From: Thiothrix nivea DSM 5205
GTDB taxonomy: Bacteria > Pseudomonadota > Gammaproteobacteria > Thiotrichales > Thiotrichaceae
Direction of reading: 5' to 3'
Length of the DNA: 64,000 nt
NCBI RefSeq assembly: GCF_000260135.1
Contig: NZ_JH651384.1
Location: 3,890,693 to 3,954,692 of the forward strand
The translations under genes and the position numbers were made by a program. Position 1 is the stretch's first letter, and every line of letters starts with the position of its first letter. The notes beneath the pieces were generated by a model, which had not been told where the DNA came from, did no database searches, and was given only the letters and a program-made list of their open reading frames with translations. Shown here piece after piece: positions 1 to 8,061 of this stretch.

Positions 1-12
1 TGCGCTGATGGT

Positions 13-41
13 AAAAAGCCCCGCATTGCGGGGCTTTTTAC
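13..41 (-). terminator. Rho-independent terminator, probably bidirectional
   Basis: A GC-rich inverted repeat (AGCCCCGC, 5-base loop, GCGGGGCT) is flanked by an A tract on the left and a T tract on the right. It therefore looks like an intrinsic terminator on both strands. It lies 18 bases beyond the stop codon of the minus-strand repeat protein and would end that transcript. Confidence 0.85.
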
Positions 42-58
42 TGTCTGGGGATGCCGAT

Positions 59-2248
59 TTACCAGTAGTGACCCTTGCCGGATACCTTCTGCGCTGCTGC
101 GGAACCCAATGCATTGCTGACGGCAGCGCTGACGCCGACGCCTGCTGATTGCATCAGGCCGGCCAGTTGCTGGTACTGGCTGGTATCCTTGCAGGCGGCG
201 GCGGCCTTGTCATACAGGCTGGCAGCCTTGTCGCTGTTGCCCCATTTCTGCGCCAGTTCAGCCAGGTAGGCGAAGTGGAACAGGTTGTCAGCCTTGGCTT
301 CGGCCTTGTCCAGAATCTGTTGCGCCTGTGCGTCATCACCGAGGTGTTCCTTGACCGCGCTGGCCAGCTTTTTGAATTCAAACGCGCTGGCATTGCCGGA
401 TTCCAGTTTGGCCAGTTGGTCGCCGTAGAATTTGTTGGTCCATGCCTTGCCGAAGTCGCTGTCGGCCAGCTGTTTGCACACGGTTTCGCCGAGGCTGCGT
501 ACCTGCGCGAAAGTGCCTGCGTTGCTGGCGGCCAGATCCAGCAGGCGGCTCAGCCATGCGTTGTCCTTGACCAGATTGCCGACCGCGAGGATCAATGGCT
601 GATAAGAGGCAAAGCTGAAACTACCAGCAGCCTGCATCTTGTCTTCCGCCGTGGTCAGCAACTGGGTGGCGTAGGATTTATCGTCCAGTTCCTCGACCAC
701 TTTACCCGCCAGATCAATGAACTGGTTGGATTTGGTCAGGGTCTTTTCCTGGTTCTGGAATTCGATGTAACGCGCTTGGCTGGCTTCACGCTTGGCAAGC
801 TTGTCGGCGATACGGCTGTTGCGTTCGGTATCGTCAGCCGCCAGCTGCTTGGCGGAAGCGGCCAGTTTGCGCATTTCGTCCAGTGAGCTGACGTTGGCTT
901 CGGCCTTGTCCAGCGCCTGGATGGCAATGTCATTGCTGCCGAGTTTCTGTGCGCGCTGGGCGACATCCAGTACTTGTGCGTTGGTTTCGGTCAGGCTGAG
1001 CGCCTTGTTCAGGGCGCTGGCGGCAAGGGCGGTATCCGGGGTGGATTTTGCCAATGCATCCAGCACGCTGGCGCTGTCGGTGAAGACCTTGCAGCTGTCC
1101 ACGGCTTTGGCGTAGAGGCTGTTGGTTTTGTCGGCGTCCTGCAAAGTGGTGCTGACTTCGCCAGCGAGATTGACCAGCGCGGAGGCGGTGTCGGCTTTGC
1201 CTTCGGCAGCGGCGTAAATGCTGGTTACCTTGTCCTTGTCGCCGAGGTTGTCGTTGACGGCCTTGGCCAGCATGGAGAGGTCGGCAACCGTGTTGAGCTT
1301 GCTGGCGAGCTTGTCATACGCTTTGCCAGCGATGGCTTTGTCATCCATGTTGGCGGCAGCAGCGGAGGCCAGATTGAGCAGGTCATCCTTGGTACTGAAT
1401 TCGTTCAGGGCGACGTTGTACATATCAGCAGCGGTGGACTGGTCGCCCAACAGGCTGGCGTAACCGGTGGCGAGGTCAAGGTTTTCCTGCCCGCTCATGG
1501 CGAAGTTTTTGCCGTTTTCCAGCAACTCTTCGGCCTTGTCCTTGTTGCCCAGCAGTTTCATGAAACCGCCCGCCAGCGCGACGAATTGCGCCGGGAACAT
1601 GCAGCCGCCTTCAGCATCACTCAGCGCATCTTCCACGGCTTTGTCATCACCGAACATATCTTTCAGGCCGGTGGCGTAATCGACCACATCCTGTGTGTCG
1701 TTGCTGGAAGGTTCCGCTTTTTTGAACACCATGCGCGCGGCATTTTCGTTGCCTTCTTTCTTGATGTCGGTCGCCAGCTTCTGGTAGTCAGCGATGGTTT
1801 TGCAGTTGCCGGTCACCTTGCCGAACAGCTTGTTCGCCAGCGCGTTGTCTTGCAGCGCTTCCTGCACGTAGCCTGCATAAGTCAACAACTGGTTGGTGTT
1901 GGAGGTTTCGCCAATGGCTTCTTCCAGCAGGGCGCGGCCTTTGTCCTTGTCGCCGAGGTGCAGGGCGATGCTGTAACCGACCAGCGCTTTTTCGCTGGCG
2001 TCGAAACAGGCTCCTGCGGCTTCGTCATACAGCGCGGTGGCCTTGTCCTTGTCGCCCGCCGCTACATAGCCTTCGGCAACACTGACGTAATGATCAGGGA
2101 AGGAACAATAGGACTCGCCTTTTTCCAGCAATTCTTTTGCGTAATCAGCGTCGGCAGGTTCGGCCAGTGCCTGTTTGGCCAGTGCTGCGCAGGAAGCAGC
2201 GTCGGTGCAAGTGGATGCCTGATCTTTGAGTTCGTCGCGGGTAGCCAT
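59..2248 (-). CDS. Large alpha-helical repeat (TPR-like solenoid) protein
   Basis: This 729-residue protein consists almost wholly of degenerate repeats of about 35-38 residues. Each ends in a pattern like LGDKDKAxxLYxKAE, and the repeats run from near residue 20 to near residue 700. The composition is rich in Ala, Lys, Asp and Leu, as in TPR/Sel1-type solenoids. No signal peptide, membrane segment or catalytic domain is visible. Several repeats contain single cysteines near the N terminus. The start is supported by a GGAGGA-like ribosome site just upstream. A terminator follows the stop. It is transcribed away from the graspetide precursor gene with 261 bases between them, so the two could share a regulatory region. 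A protein-protein interaction scaffold is the natural inference, but I recognise no specific family and the partner is unknown. Confidence 0.75.
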   Translation of the reverse strand: MATRDELKDQASTCTDAASCAALAKQALAEPADADYAKELLEKGESYCSFPDHYVSVAEGYVAAGDKDKATALYDEAAGACFDASEKALVGYSIALHLGDKDKGRALLEEAIGETSNTNQLLTYAGYVQEALQDNALANKLFGKVTGNCKTIADYQKLATDIKKEGNENAARMVFKKAEPSSNDTQDVVDYATGLKDMFGDDKAVEDALSDAEGGCMFPAQFVALAGGFMKLLGNKDKAEELLENGKNFAMSGQENLDLATGYASLLGDQSTAADMYNVALNEFSTKDDLLNLASAAAANMDDKAIAGKAYDKLASKLNTVADLSMLAKAVNDNLGDKDKVTSIYAAAEGKADTASALVNLAGEVSTTLQDADKTNSLYAKAVDSCKVFTDSASVLDALAKSTPDTALAASALNKALSLTETNAQVLDVAQRAQKLGSNDIAIQALDKAEANVSSLDEMRKLAASAKQLAADDTERNSRIADKLAKREASQARYIEFQNQEKTLTKSNQFIDLAGKVVEELDDKSYATQLLTTAEDKMQAAGSFSFASYQPLILAVGNLVKDNAWLSRLLDLAASNAGTFAQVRSLGETVCKQLADSDFGKAWTNKFYGDQLAKLESGNASAFEFKKLASAVKEHLGDDAQAQQILDKAEAKADNLFHFAYLAELAQKWGNSDKAASLYDKAAAACKDTSQYQQLAGLMQSAGVGVSAAVSNALGSAAAQKVSGKGHYW

Positions 2249-2509
2249 CGGTTCCTCCGTTGTAGGGATATAGTGCGATCATTTGTGGGGGTTTGTGTGT
2301 TGTAAAGGAAAACCGCTTTGGGTTCAAGTACGTGAAAGGGGATATAAGGGCGGCAAACACTGTTTGATTGGTCAGGCATCCCACCACTCAGGCAAAAAAA
2401 ACTTCTTTCTGTCAGAACACTGTGCGGGATTGCGTGGAGGGAGGCTGAAAATGGTCTGCGTAGAAAACCGTTAATCGCACAAACCCAATCAACATGGAGG
2501 ATATATGAC

Positions 2510-3664
2510 ATGAGCAGCATATCACAGGGAGGTGGCTACAAGGATATTCAGTCCGGCGGCCAGACCCTCAGCAGTACGTCTACCCAGTCCCAAACGGCGA
2601 ATACCGTTACCCAAAGCGCAGTAGGTTCGATCCAGGAACGCCAGCAAAATCCCTTTTCTGGCAATCAGGAAACACTGACAAACCTGATCCAGCTACTGAT
2701 AGACCAGATCAGCAAATGGAAGGACAAAAAGGGCAAGCAGCCACCACAATCCCAGCCCCAACCGTTGCAACTGAACAAGGATCAGGATCAGGCTATCCGC
2801 AACCGTTTCGGTATTTTCGGCGAGCTGAATTATGAAGTGCTGGACAACAACCGTGACCGCAAACTGAGTGCGGGTGACGAGTTGGTCATTTCTGGTGGTT
2901 TTACCGGCGGGGAAATTTCCCGGCAGAAGCTGACCCAGAAGGATGTGGACGCCATCAACGGCTCCGGCCTTACCGATGCGCAAAGCCAGCTGGATGCCAA
3001 CCGCAAGCAGTGGGAATCACAAGGGATTGACGATTATTCATTTACCTTGCAGCGCAGTTGCTTTTGCCGGGGTGACGCCATCCGCCCGATCAATATCGAA
3101 GTCCGTGATGGTAGCGTGACCTCTGCCCGATATGCCGATACGGGGGAGCTGATTCCGGATGACCGCCAAACCAACAAACAGTCGATTTATAACCTGAGCG
3201 CGGATGGACTGTTCAATCTGGTCGATCAGGCCATCAAGGGTGGCGCGGCGCAGGTGGATGTGAGCTATGACAAGCAGTATGGCATCCCGACCTCTATCTA
3301 CATCGACCAGAGCAAGCAAATTGCTGACGAGGAAATGGGTTACAGCATCACCAATTTCCGCCCTGAACCGTCAGTGACAACTTTGGCAGTGGGCGAGGAA
3401 GATGGCGGTGGCGGGCCGGTTATCATTGATCCACCGGTTGAACCACCGATTGCGACCACCAAGGCATTGGGTGAGGAAGATGGTGGTATCAAGCCCGGCC
3501 CCATCAAACCGCCGGTTGAACCACCCATTGCAACGACTTTAGCCCTGGGTGAGGAAGATGGTGGTTATCTTGGCCCGCCGATTAAGCCACCGGTTGATGA
3601 CCCTATCGTGACGACCCAGGCTGTCGGCGAAGAAGACGGTGGTGGCTATCAACTACTCCAATAA
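2510..3664 (+). CDS. Graspetide-type precursor with DUF6174-like domain and four TTxxxxEE cores
   Basis: This is a 384-residue protein with distinct parts. Residues 1-90 are Ser/Thr/Gln-rich with no signal peptide. Residues 112-124 resemble a calcium-binding EF-hand loop (D112, N114, D116, D123). Residues about 162-284 look like a DUF6174 domain (W168, a Tyr-Ser-Phe strand, C184 and C186, then NIEVRDG). Residues 290-375 carry four copies of TTxxxxEEDGG starting at 290, 316, 342 and 368, an exact 26-residue period, separated by Pro-rich linkers (PPVEPPI). TTxxxxEE is the acceptor/donor pattern of plesiocin-class graspetides, in which an ATP-grasp enzyme joins Thr hydroxyls to Glu side chains. 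The ATP-grasp gene starts 19 bases downstream. A GGAGG site 9 bases before the ATG fixes the start. The large folded N-terminal region in place of a short leader is unusual. No dedicated exporter or protease gene is adjacent. Confidence 0.85.
   Translation: MSSISQGGGYKDIQSGGQTLSSTSTQSQTANTVTQSAVGSIQERQQNPFSGNQETLTNLIQLLIDQISKWKDKKGKQPPQSQPQPLQLNKDQDQAIRNRFGIFGELNYEVLDNNRDRKLSAGDELVISGGFTGGEISRQKLTQKDVDAINGSGLTDAQSQLDANRKQWESQGIDDYSFTLQRSCFCRGDAIRPINIEVRDGSVTSARYADTGELIPDDRQTNKQSIYNLSADGLFNLVDQAIKGGAAQVDVSYDKQYGIPTSIYIDQSKQIADEEMGYSITNFRPEPSVTTLAVGEEDGGGGPVIIDPPVEPPIATTKALGEEDGGIKPGPIKPPVEPPIATTLALGEEDGGYLGPPIKPPVDDPIVTTQAVGEEDGGGYQLLQ
3377..3634 (+). repeat. Four tandem graspetide core repeats, 78-bp period
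   Basis: The core octapeptides are encoded at 3377-3400, 3455-3478, 3533-3556 and 3611-3634, each exactly 78 bases apart. They read TTLAVGEE, TTKALGEE, TTLALGEE and TTQAVGEE, each followed by DGG. The two Thr and two Glu are invariant while the middle residues vary. This is conservation of exactly the residues expected to form crosslinks. Synonymous codons differ between copies, so the repeats are not a very recent DNA duplication. Confidence 0.9.
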
Positions 3665-3683
3665 AAGCAAGGTGTAAGCGGGC

Positions 3684-4574
3684 ATGAGCAAGACAAGCCG
3701 ATTGTTGATCGCGGGCGGGGATACCGACCCGCAACTGGTACGCCTGCTGAAACGGGCGGCAATGCACGGTATTCCTGTGCATTGCCTGCTTACCGGGCAA
3801 TCCGGTTCGCCACGCCTGCACTGGGACATCCGCAATAACTGCCTGCTGGATGATGGTGGGAAAGTCGCTGTTAGCGCGGCTTTCATCCGTCAGGATGTAT
3901 TTGCCTACCTGAAAAGCAACAATACGCAGGACAGCGCCGCTGCCCGTGAGTGGTATGTCGCGGTGTCCGGCTGGTTGCTGGCTACACCCGGTATCCGTAT
4001 TTTTAATCGAGCTTTCCTGCCCTGCGGTTCGGTCAACAAACCTTATGTGTTGCGGCTGGCGATGGAGATGGGTTTCCATGTGGCGGATACCTTTGTCAGC
4101 AATGACATTCCCGCCATGAACGCCCTGCATGATAGCGGTGCGTGGATTACCAAGCCGGTGACGGGTGGCTCCTATTGCTCACTGCTGGAAAAGCACGCGG
4201 GCAGTGTCAATAACATCCTCTCCTATCCGCAAATCGTCCAGCAACGCCTGGAGCAACCGGAATTGCGGGTATTTCGTATTGGCGATGCCTGGTTTGGTTT
4301 CCGGGTGCTTTCCGAAGCGCTGGATTACCGCACCTCTAGCGCTACCCGGTTGCAAGTGACGGAAGCACCGGGCGAACTGGTGGAAAAGTTGGCGCAACTG
4401 TCCGGGTATCTGGGGCTGGATTTCGCGGCGGCGGATTTCAAGACTGACCCTGCGACTGGCAAGTTGCAGTTTCTGGAAATCAACACCAACCCGATGTTTG
4501 CCGGGTTTGATCAGGTGGCAGCGGGCGCGTTGAGTGATGCGATGCTGCGTTATCTGGGTGTGTTGCCAGAATGA
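3684..4574 (+). CDS. ATP-grasp ligase, putative graspetide macrocyclase
   Basis: This 296-residue enzyme has the ATP-grasp layout of RimK/MvdD-type ligases. A lysine in the ITKPVTGG segment (about residue 157) would bind ATP. A strand with ELRVFRIGDAWFGFRV (about 195-210) follows. A metal-binding end reads DFAAADFK then FLEINTNP, with E265 and N267. Such enzymes activate a side-chain carboxylate as acyl phosphate and join it to a Thr/Ser hydroxyl or Lys amine. Position immediately after a protein with four TTxxxxEE cores indicates that it crosslinks those cores. The start codon lies 19 bases after the precursor stop, so the two are probably co-transcribed. The next gene is convergent, so the minimal locus is two genes. 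A RimK-like glutamate ligase acting on another protein is the main alternative. Confidence 0.85.
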   Translation: MSKTSRLLIAGGDTDPQLVRLLKRAAMHGIPVHCLLTGQSGSPRLHWDIRNNCLLDDGGKVAVSAAFIRQDVFAYLKSNNTQDSAAAREWYVAVSGWLLATPGIRIFNRAFLPCGSVNKPYVLRLAMEMGFHVADTFVSNDIPAMNALHDSGAWITKPVTGGSYCSLLEKHAGSVNNILSYPQIVQQRLEQPELRVFRIGDAWFGFRVLSEALDYRTSSATRLQVTEAPGELVEKLAQLSGYLGLDFAAADFKTDPATGKLQFLEINTNPMFAGFDQVAAGALSDAMLRYLGVLPE

Positions 4575-4599
4575 AATCGTCTTTTCCAATGTCTGTTTG

Positions 4600-5946
4600 C
4601 TAGCGCTTGTTAGCAGCGGGTTTGCCGTTTGCCCGTAAATCTGCCACTAATTGCTGAAATTGGGGGGAATGGCGCAGCAGTGAGCGCCCGGCGGCAATCA
4701 GCTCATCCACTTGTGCGGCGGGCAGTTCCAGCGAGGTTCCCAGCTGTTCCAGCCGTTGCGCCTGTGCTGGGGGCAGTTGCCGGAAGTTCAGTTCCGCCAG
4801 ATAAAAGTTGATGTCCGCGCAGTTTGGGGTGGGACGGGTCTGGCAGCGCCCTGTTTTCACCTGCTGTTCCCACTCGCCGAAACGGTTGGCCAGCAAGCCC
4901 AGCGTATCCTGGTTGTAGCGCCGTGACTGGATGGTGGTGACGGCGCTGAGGGTGGCGCTCACGCTTGGGTCGGAACGGTAACGGGCAATGTGGGAGGGGA
5001 TGGCAGGGGCGGCATTCACCACGATAAAGGCAACCCTGTGGGTGTTGGCCATGCCGTAGGTTTGCATGATGTCCCAGAAATTGCCATTTTGGCCTTCCAC
5101 CACATGCAATAGCGAGCGTATTCCCAGGTTGTCGGAGACACCGCCATCGACCAGATGCAGGTATGGGTATTGGTCTTTGCGCAAATATTGCAGGAATTCT
5201 GTTGCTTGTGCGCCATCCTGATGTGGGTAGGGCTGGCAACCGGGGTAATTGCGCAGGGTGATGGAGGAAAACAGCACTGGCACGGCAGCCGATGCCGCTA
5301 CCGCGCGGCCTACCGGATATTCCCCGAGGCTGGAGCATAGCCAGCGGAAGCTTTCCTCGGTAAACGGGAATGCTGTGCCGGTTGACAGGTCGGTGGCGTT
5401 GATCACGATGCGCGGGCCATCCTTGCGCATGTCACGGAATTGCTTACCACCGAAAATGCTGTTCTCGAAATAGTCCGCCGCCAGATCGCCACGGTTATAC
5501 AGGCCCGGTGCCAGTTTCAGCCAGTTTTTGGGTTTCAGCAGGCTTTTGATCAGCCTGCGCTGCACGGTTTGTTTCAGGAAACGCTGTTCATAGTCGTTGA
5601 AGATGCGCTTGCCATGCAGGCCGAAGTAGGCAGCGGTAAAACTGCCGCCGGAAACCGAGGAAATCAGGTCGGTTTCATCCAGCAGGCTGTGTTCCTGACC
5701 GTGTGTCTGGATGGGGGTATTGTTCAGCTCCTGCATGACACCATAGGAAAGGGCGGCGGCGCGCGTGCCCCCGCCGGAAAAGGTCAGGATCAGCGCCAGA
5801 TCGTCATCGCGCCCCGGGTGGCTGACCGGAGGGAGAGAGCCGGTAGGTGTCGCCATTGCTTTCAGGGGCTTGTTTAACAGAGGGGACACTGCCGAACATC
5901 CCGCCAGCAGCAGGGCAAATAAACAAATGGGCAGAGCTTTTTGCAT
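4600..5946 (-). CDS. Patatin-like phospholipase lipoprotein
   Basis: This 448-residue protein opens with a lipoprotein signal peptide and lipobox (LLAGC, Cys17). It carries patatin-family hallmarks. The oxyanion loop is GGGTR at 58-62. The nucleophile elbow is SVSGG with Ser99, in which the usual first Gly of GxSxG is Ser. A DGG motif (LVDGGVSDNLG) supplies the catalytic Asp of the Ser-Asp dyad. Members hydrolyse acyl esters of phospholipids; an envelope-anchored lipase or acyl hydrolase is expected. It is transcribed convergently towards the graspetide operon with only 25 bases between stops and is probably unrelated to it. Confidence 0.85.
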   Translation of the reverse strand: MQKALPICLFALLLAGCSAVSPLLNKPLKAMATPTGSLPPVSHPGRDDDLALILTFSGGGTRAAALSYGVMQELNNTPIQTHGQEHSLLDETDLISSVSGGSFTAAYFGLHGKRIFNDYEQRFLKQTVQRRLIKSLLKPKNWLKLAPGLYNRGDLAADYFENSIFGGKQFRDMRKDGPRIVINATDLSTGTAFPFTEESFRWLCSSLGEYPVGRAVAASAAVPVLFSSITLRNYPGCQPYPHQDGAQATEFLQYLRKDQYPYLHLVDGGVSDNLGIRSLLHVVEGQNGNFWDIMQTYGMANTHRVAFIVVNAAPAIPSHIARYRSDPSVSATLSAVTTIQSRRYNQDTLGLLANRFGEWEQQVKTGRCQTRPTPNCADINFYLAELNFRQLPPAQAQRLEQLGTSLELPAAQVDELIAAGRSLLRHSPQFQQLVADLRANGKPAANKR

Positions 5947-6148
5947 GGCTGTCGCGTTGGGGAAACATAAAGGTATAGGTTACACCAAGCCGGTGGTGTA
6001 CGCTTGATTTGCGTCCTTTATCAACCCAAAGCTTGGGCATTCCTGTAAAATGGGTGTAAGGGTTGTTTGCATCTTCGCCATTCAAGGCTATGATGATTTT
6101 GTTCCGATCAAATAACGCAGAAAATGTCACGCCCAAGGAGGTTAGCCG

Positions 6149-6934
6149 ATGCAAGGTCTACTGAATGTCGATCAACCGTTTACGCATTATTCCGTGCGTC
6201 AGGTCGAATTTTCCGCCATCCCCAGGTGGTTACGGCAGGCGTGGGAGGATGTGAAGGCAAACCCCTTGTCCAGTATGGCGTATGGCCTCATTTTCGCGGT
6301 GGGGGGCATCATTATGAGTGTCCTTTCCGCTAACAGCCCCGGTTTTTTCATGGCGGAAGCTGCTGGTTTCATGTTGTTGGGGCCATTTCTCGCGCTGGGT
6401 TTGTATGATCTGGCTTATCGGCATGAGCAGGGCAAGCCTGTACGGTTCGTGCATTCCGTAGTGGCGCTGAAACGCAACGCTGTCAACCTGTTGCTGTATG
6501 CGGCATTCCTGGGCGTGATGATGCTGTTATGGCTGCGTCTGGCTGCTATCGTGATGGATGTGTTCCTAGGGGAAGCGCTGGCGGCGGAGCAAACGTATAC
6601 CGGTTTCATGGCTGTATTGCTGGGTACGAAGATTGGCTTGCTGTTTACCCTGCCATTCCTGCTGGTGGGCTTGATGTTTGCACTGGTGTCGTTCGTGACC
6701 GGCGTGGCGACTGTGCCGATGTTGCTGGAGCGTAAGGTGAGTCTGGTGACAGCGCTTAATACCAGTATTCGCGCCATCCTGGCTAACTGGAAAGTGATGC
6801 TGGGGTGGGCGGCGGTTATCGCGTTGATCATTGGCGCGGGCTTGCTGCCTTTCAGCTTGGGGCTGACCATTGCCATGCCACTGATTTCTTATGCCAGTTG
6901 GCATGCTTACCGTGATATGGTGGCAACAGTATAA
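6149..6934 (+). CDS. DUF2189 family integral membrane protein
   Basis: This 261-residue protein has about six hydrophobic segments. Its N-terminal signature (RQAWEDVKANPLSSMAYGLIFAVGG) is typical of DUF2189 proteins, predicted inner-membrane proteins of unknown function common in proteobacteria. An AAGGAG site 9 bases upstream supports the ATG. It stands alone with 146 bases before the antiporter gene. No catalytic residues are evident. Confidence 0.85.
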   Translation: MQGLLNVDQPFTHYSVRQVEFSAIPRWLRQAWEDVKANPLSSMAYGLIFAVGGIIMSVLSANSPGFFMAEAAGFMLLGPFLALGLYDLAYRHEQGKPVRFVHSVVALKRNAVNLLLYAAFLGVMMLLWLRLAAIVMDVFLGEALAAEQTYTGFMAVLLGTKIGLLFTLPFLLVGLMFALVSFVTGVATVPMLLERKVSLVTALNTSIRAILANWKVMLGWAAVIALIIGAGLLPFSLGLTIAMPLISYASWHAYRDMVATV

Positions 6935-7080
6935 GGTAGGCGGCATCAATCACTCCATTCGTGCTGCATCGCATTCCTTGCTTTCACTTTAAAACGGTGT
7001 GTAGAGCAAGGGATTCTGGCAAGCTTCCTCAAAAAATGTCATAAATTCTCCCCCATCTGATCGAATCAAAGGAAAACAGT

Positions 7081-8061
7081 ATGTTGTTACCGCTGGCTGC
7101 TATTGTCGTGGGTCTTGCTGTGTTGGTGTGGAGTGCTGACAAGTTTGTCGAAGGCGCTGCCGCTACGGCAAAACATTTGGGGATGCCTTCCCTGTTGATT
7201 GGGATGGTGGTTGTCGGGTTTGGTACTTCAGCGCCGGAAATGACGGTATCCGCTTTTGCCGCTTGGGAGGGCAACCCTGCGTTGGCGTTAGGCAATGCTT
7301 ATGGTTCAAATACACTGAATATCGCGTTGATCCTGGGGATAACCGCAGTCATTGCAGTGATCGTGGTGCATTCCGATATTGTCCGCAAAGAAATGCCGAT
7401 TTTGTTGGCGGTTACGCTACTGTCAGGCTTGCTACTGTGGGATAAGGAAATCAGCCGTGGGGATGCCCTGATCCTGCTGGTGGCTTTTTTCGGGATTATG
7501 GGTTGGTCTATTTATGCGGCGATGCGTGGGCGGAAGGATGCTTTGTCAGCCGAGGTAGAAGAAGAGTTGGCAAGCCACCCAATGAGGTTGAAAACAGCAT
7601 TGGTATGGTTGGCTATCGGTTTGTTGCTGTTGGTCATTAGCTCAAAGGTACTTGTTTGGGGAGCCGTTGAGATTGCCCATGCTTTAGGGGTTAGTGATTT
7701 AATTGTTGGCCTGACGATTGTTGCACTTGGTACCTCACTGCCGGAATTGGCCTCCTCGATTGCGGCGGCCCGTAAAGGTGAATCTGATTTGGCACTGGGC
7801 AATATTATCGGTTCCAACCTTTTCAATACCCTAGCTGTAGTGGGGATTGCCGGGCTGATTGCACCGATTACGGTTGCGGATGAAGTGCTGACCCGTGATT
7901 TTCCGATTATGCTGGCAGTCACCGCAGGCTTGTTCATTATGGTTTATGGTTTCAAAAAGCCGGGGCATTTGACCCATTGGGAAGGCAGTCTTCTGTTGAG
8001 TGTATACGTGGGGTATACGGGCTGGTTGGTCTACGGGGTAATTGACCTGAGTTTTGCATAA
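7081..8061 (+). CDS. Calcium/sodium antiporter, CaCA family (YrbG-like)
   Basis: This is a 326-residue inner-membrane protein with two inverted alpha-repeat motifs that build the ion-binding site. GTSAPE is at 48-53 followed by the LGNAYGSN segment. GTSLPE is at 217-222 followed by LGNIIGSN. This is the CaCA fold of about 10 helices that exchanges Ca2+ for Na+. AAGGAAA precedes the ATG. The last five residues (Asp-Leu-Ser-Phe-Ala) and the stop codon are supplied by the left end of the IS982-family element inserted at 8045. Removing the element and one target duplication gives an original end of Val-Ile-Gly-stop. Only the extreme tail changes, so the transporter is probably still functional. 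Confidence 0.93.
   Translation: MLLPLAAIVVGLAVLVWSADKFVEGAAATAKHLGMPSLLIGMVVVGFGTSAPEMTVSAFAAWEGNPALALGNAYGSNTLNIALILGITAVIAVIVVHSDIVRKEMPILLAVTLLSGLLLWDKEISRGDALILLVAFFGIMGWSIYAAMRGRKDALSAEVEEELASHPMRLKTALVWLAIGLLLLVISSKVLVWGAVEIAHALGVSDLIVGLTIVALGTSLPELASSIAAARKGESDLALGNIIGSNLFNTLAVVGIAGLIAPITVADEVLTRDFPIMLAVTAGLFIMVYGFKKPGHLTHWEGSLLLSVYVGYTGWLVYGVIDLSFA

Noticed and set aside
974-2305. Long open frame (443 codons) on the plus strand opposite the helical-repeat gene
   Set aside because: It mirrors the codon pattern of the repetitive Ala/Lys/Asp-rich gene, has no ribosome site and no recognisable product; the minus-strand frame has a good start and repeat structure.
3377-3634. Core repeats as a CRISPR-like or simple DNA repeat
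   Set aside because: The 78-base period is in frame, copies diverge at synonymous positions, and only the crosslinking residues are invariant at protein level.
2510-4574. Microviridin-type cluster
   Set aside because: The TxKYPSD-type core, the second ATP-grasp gene and the acetyltransferase of microviridin loci are absent; the cores are TTxxxxEE.
4600-5946. Patatin-like lipase as a tailoring or immunity gene of the graspetide locus
   Set aside because: It is convergent, is a common envelope lipoprotein family, and nothing links it to peptide modification.
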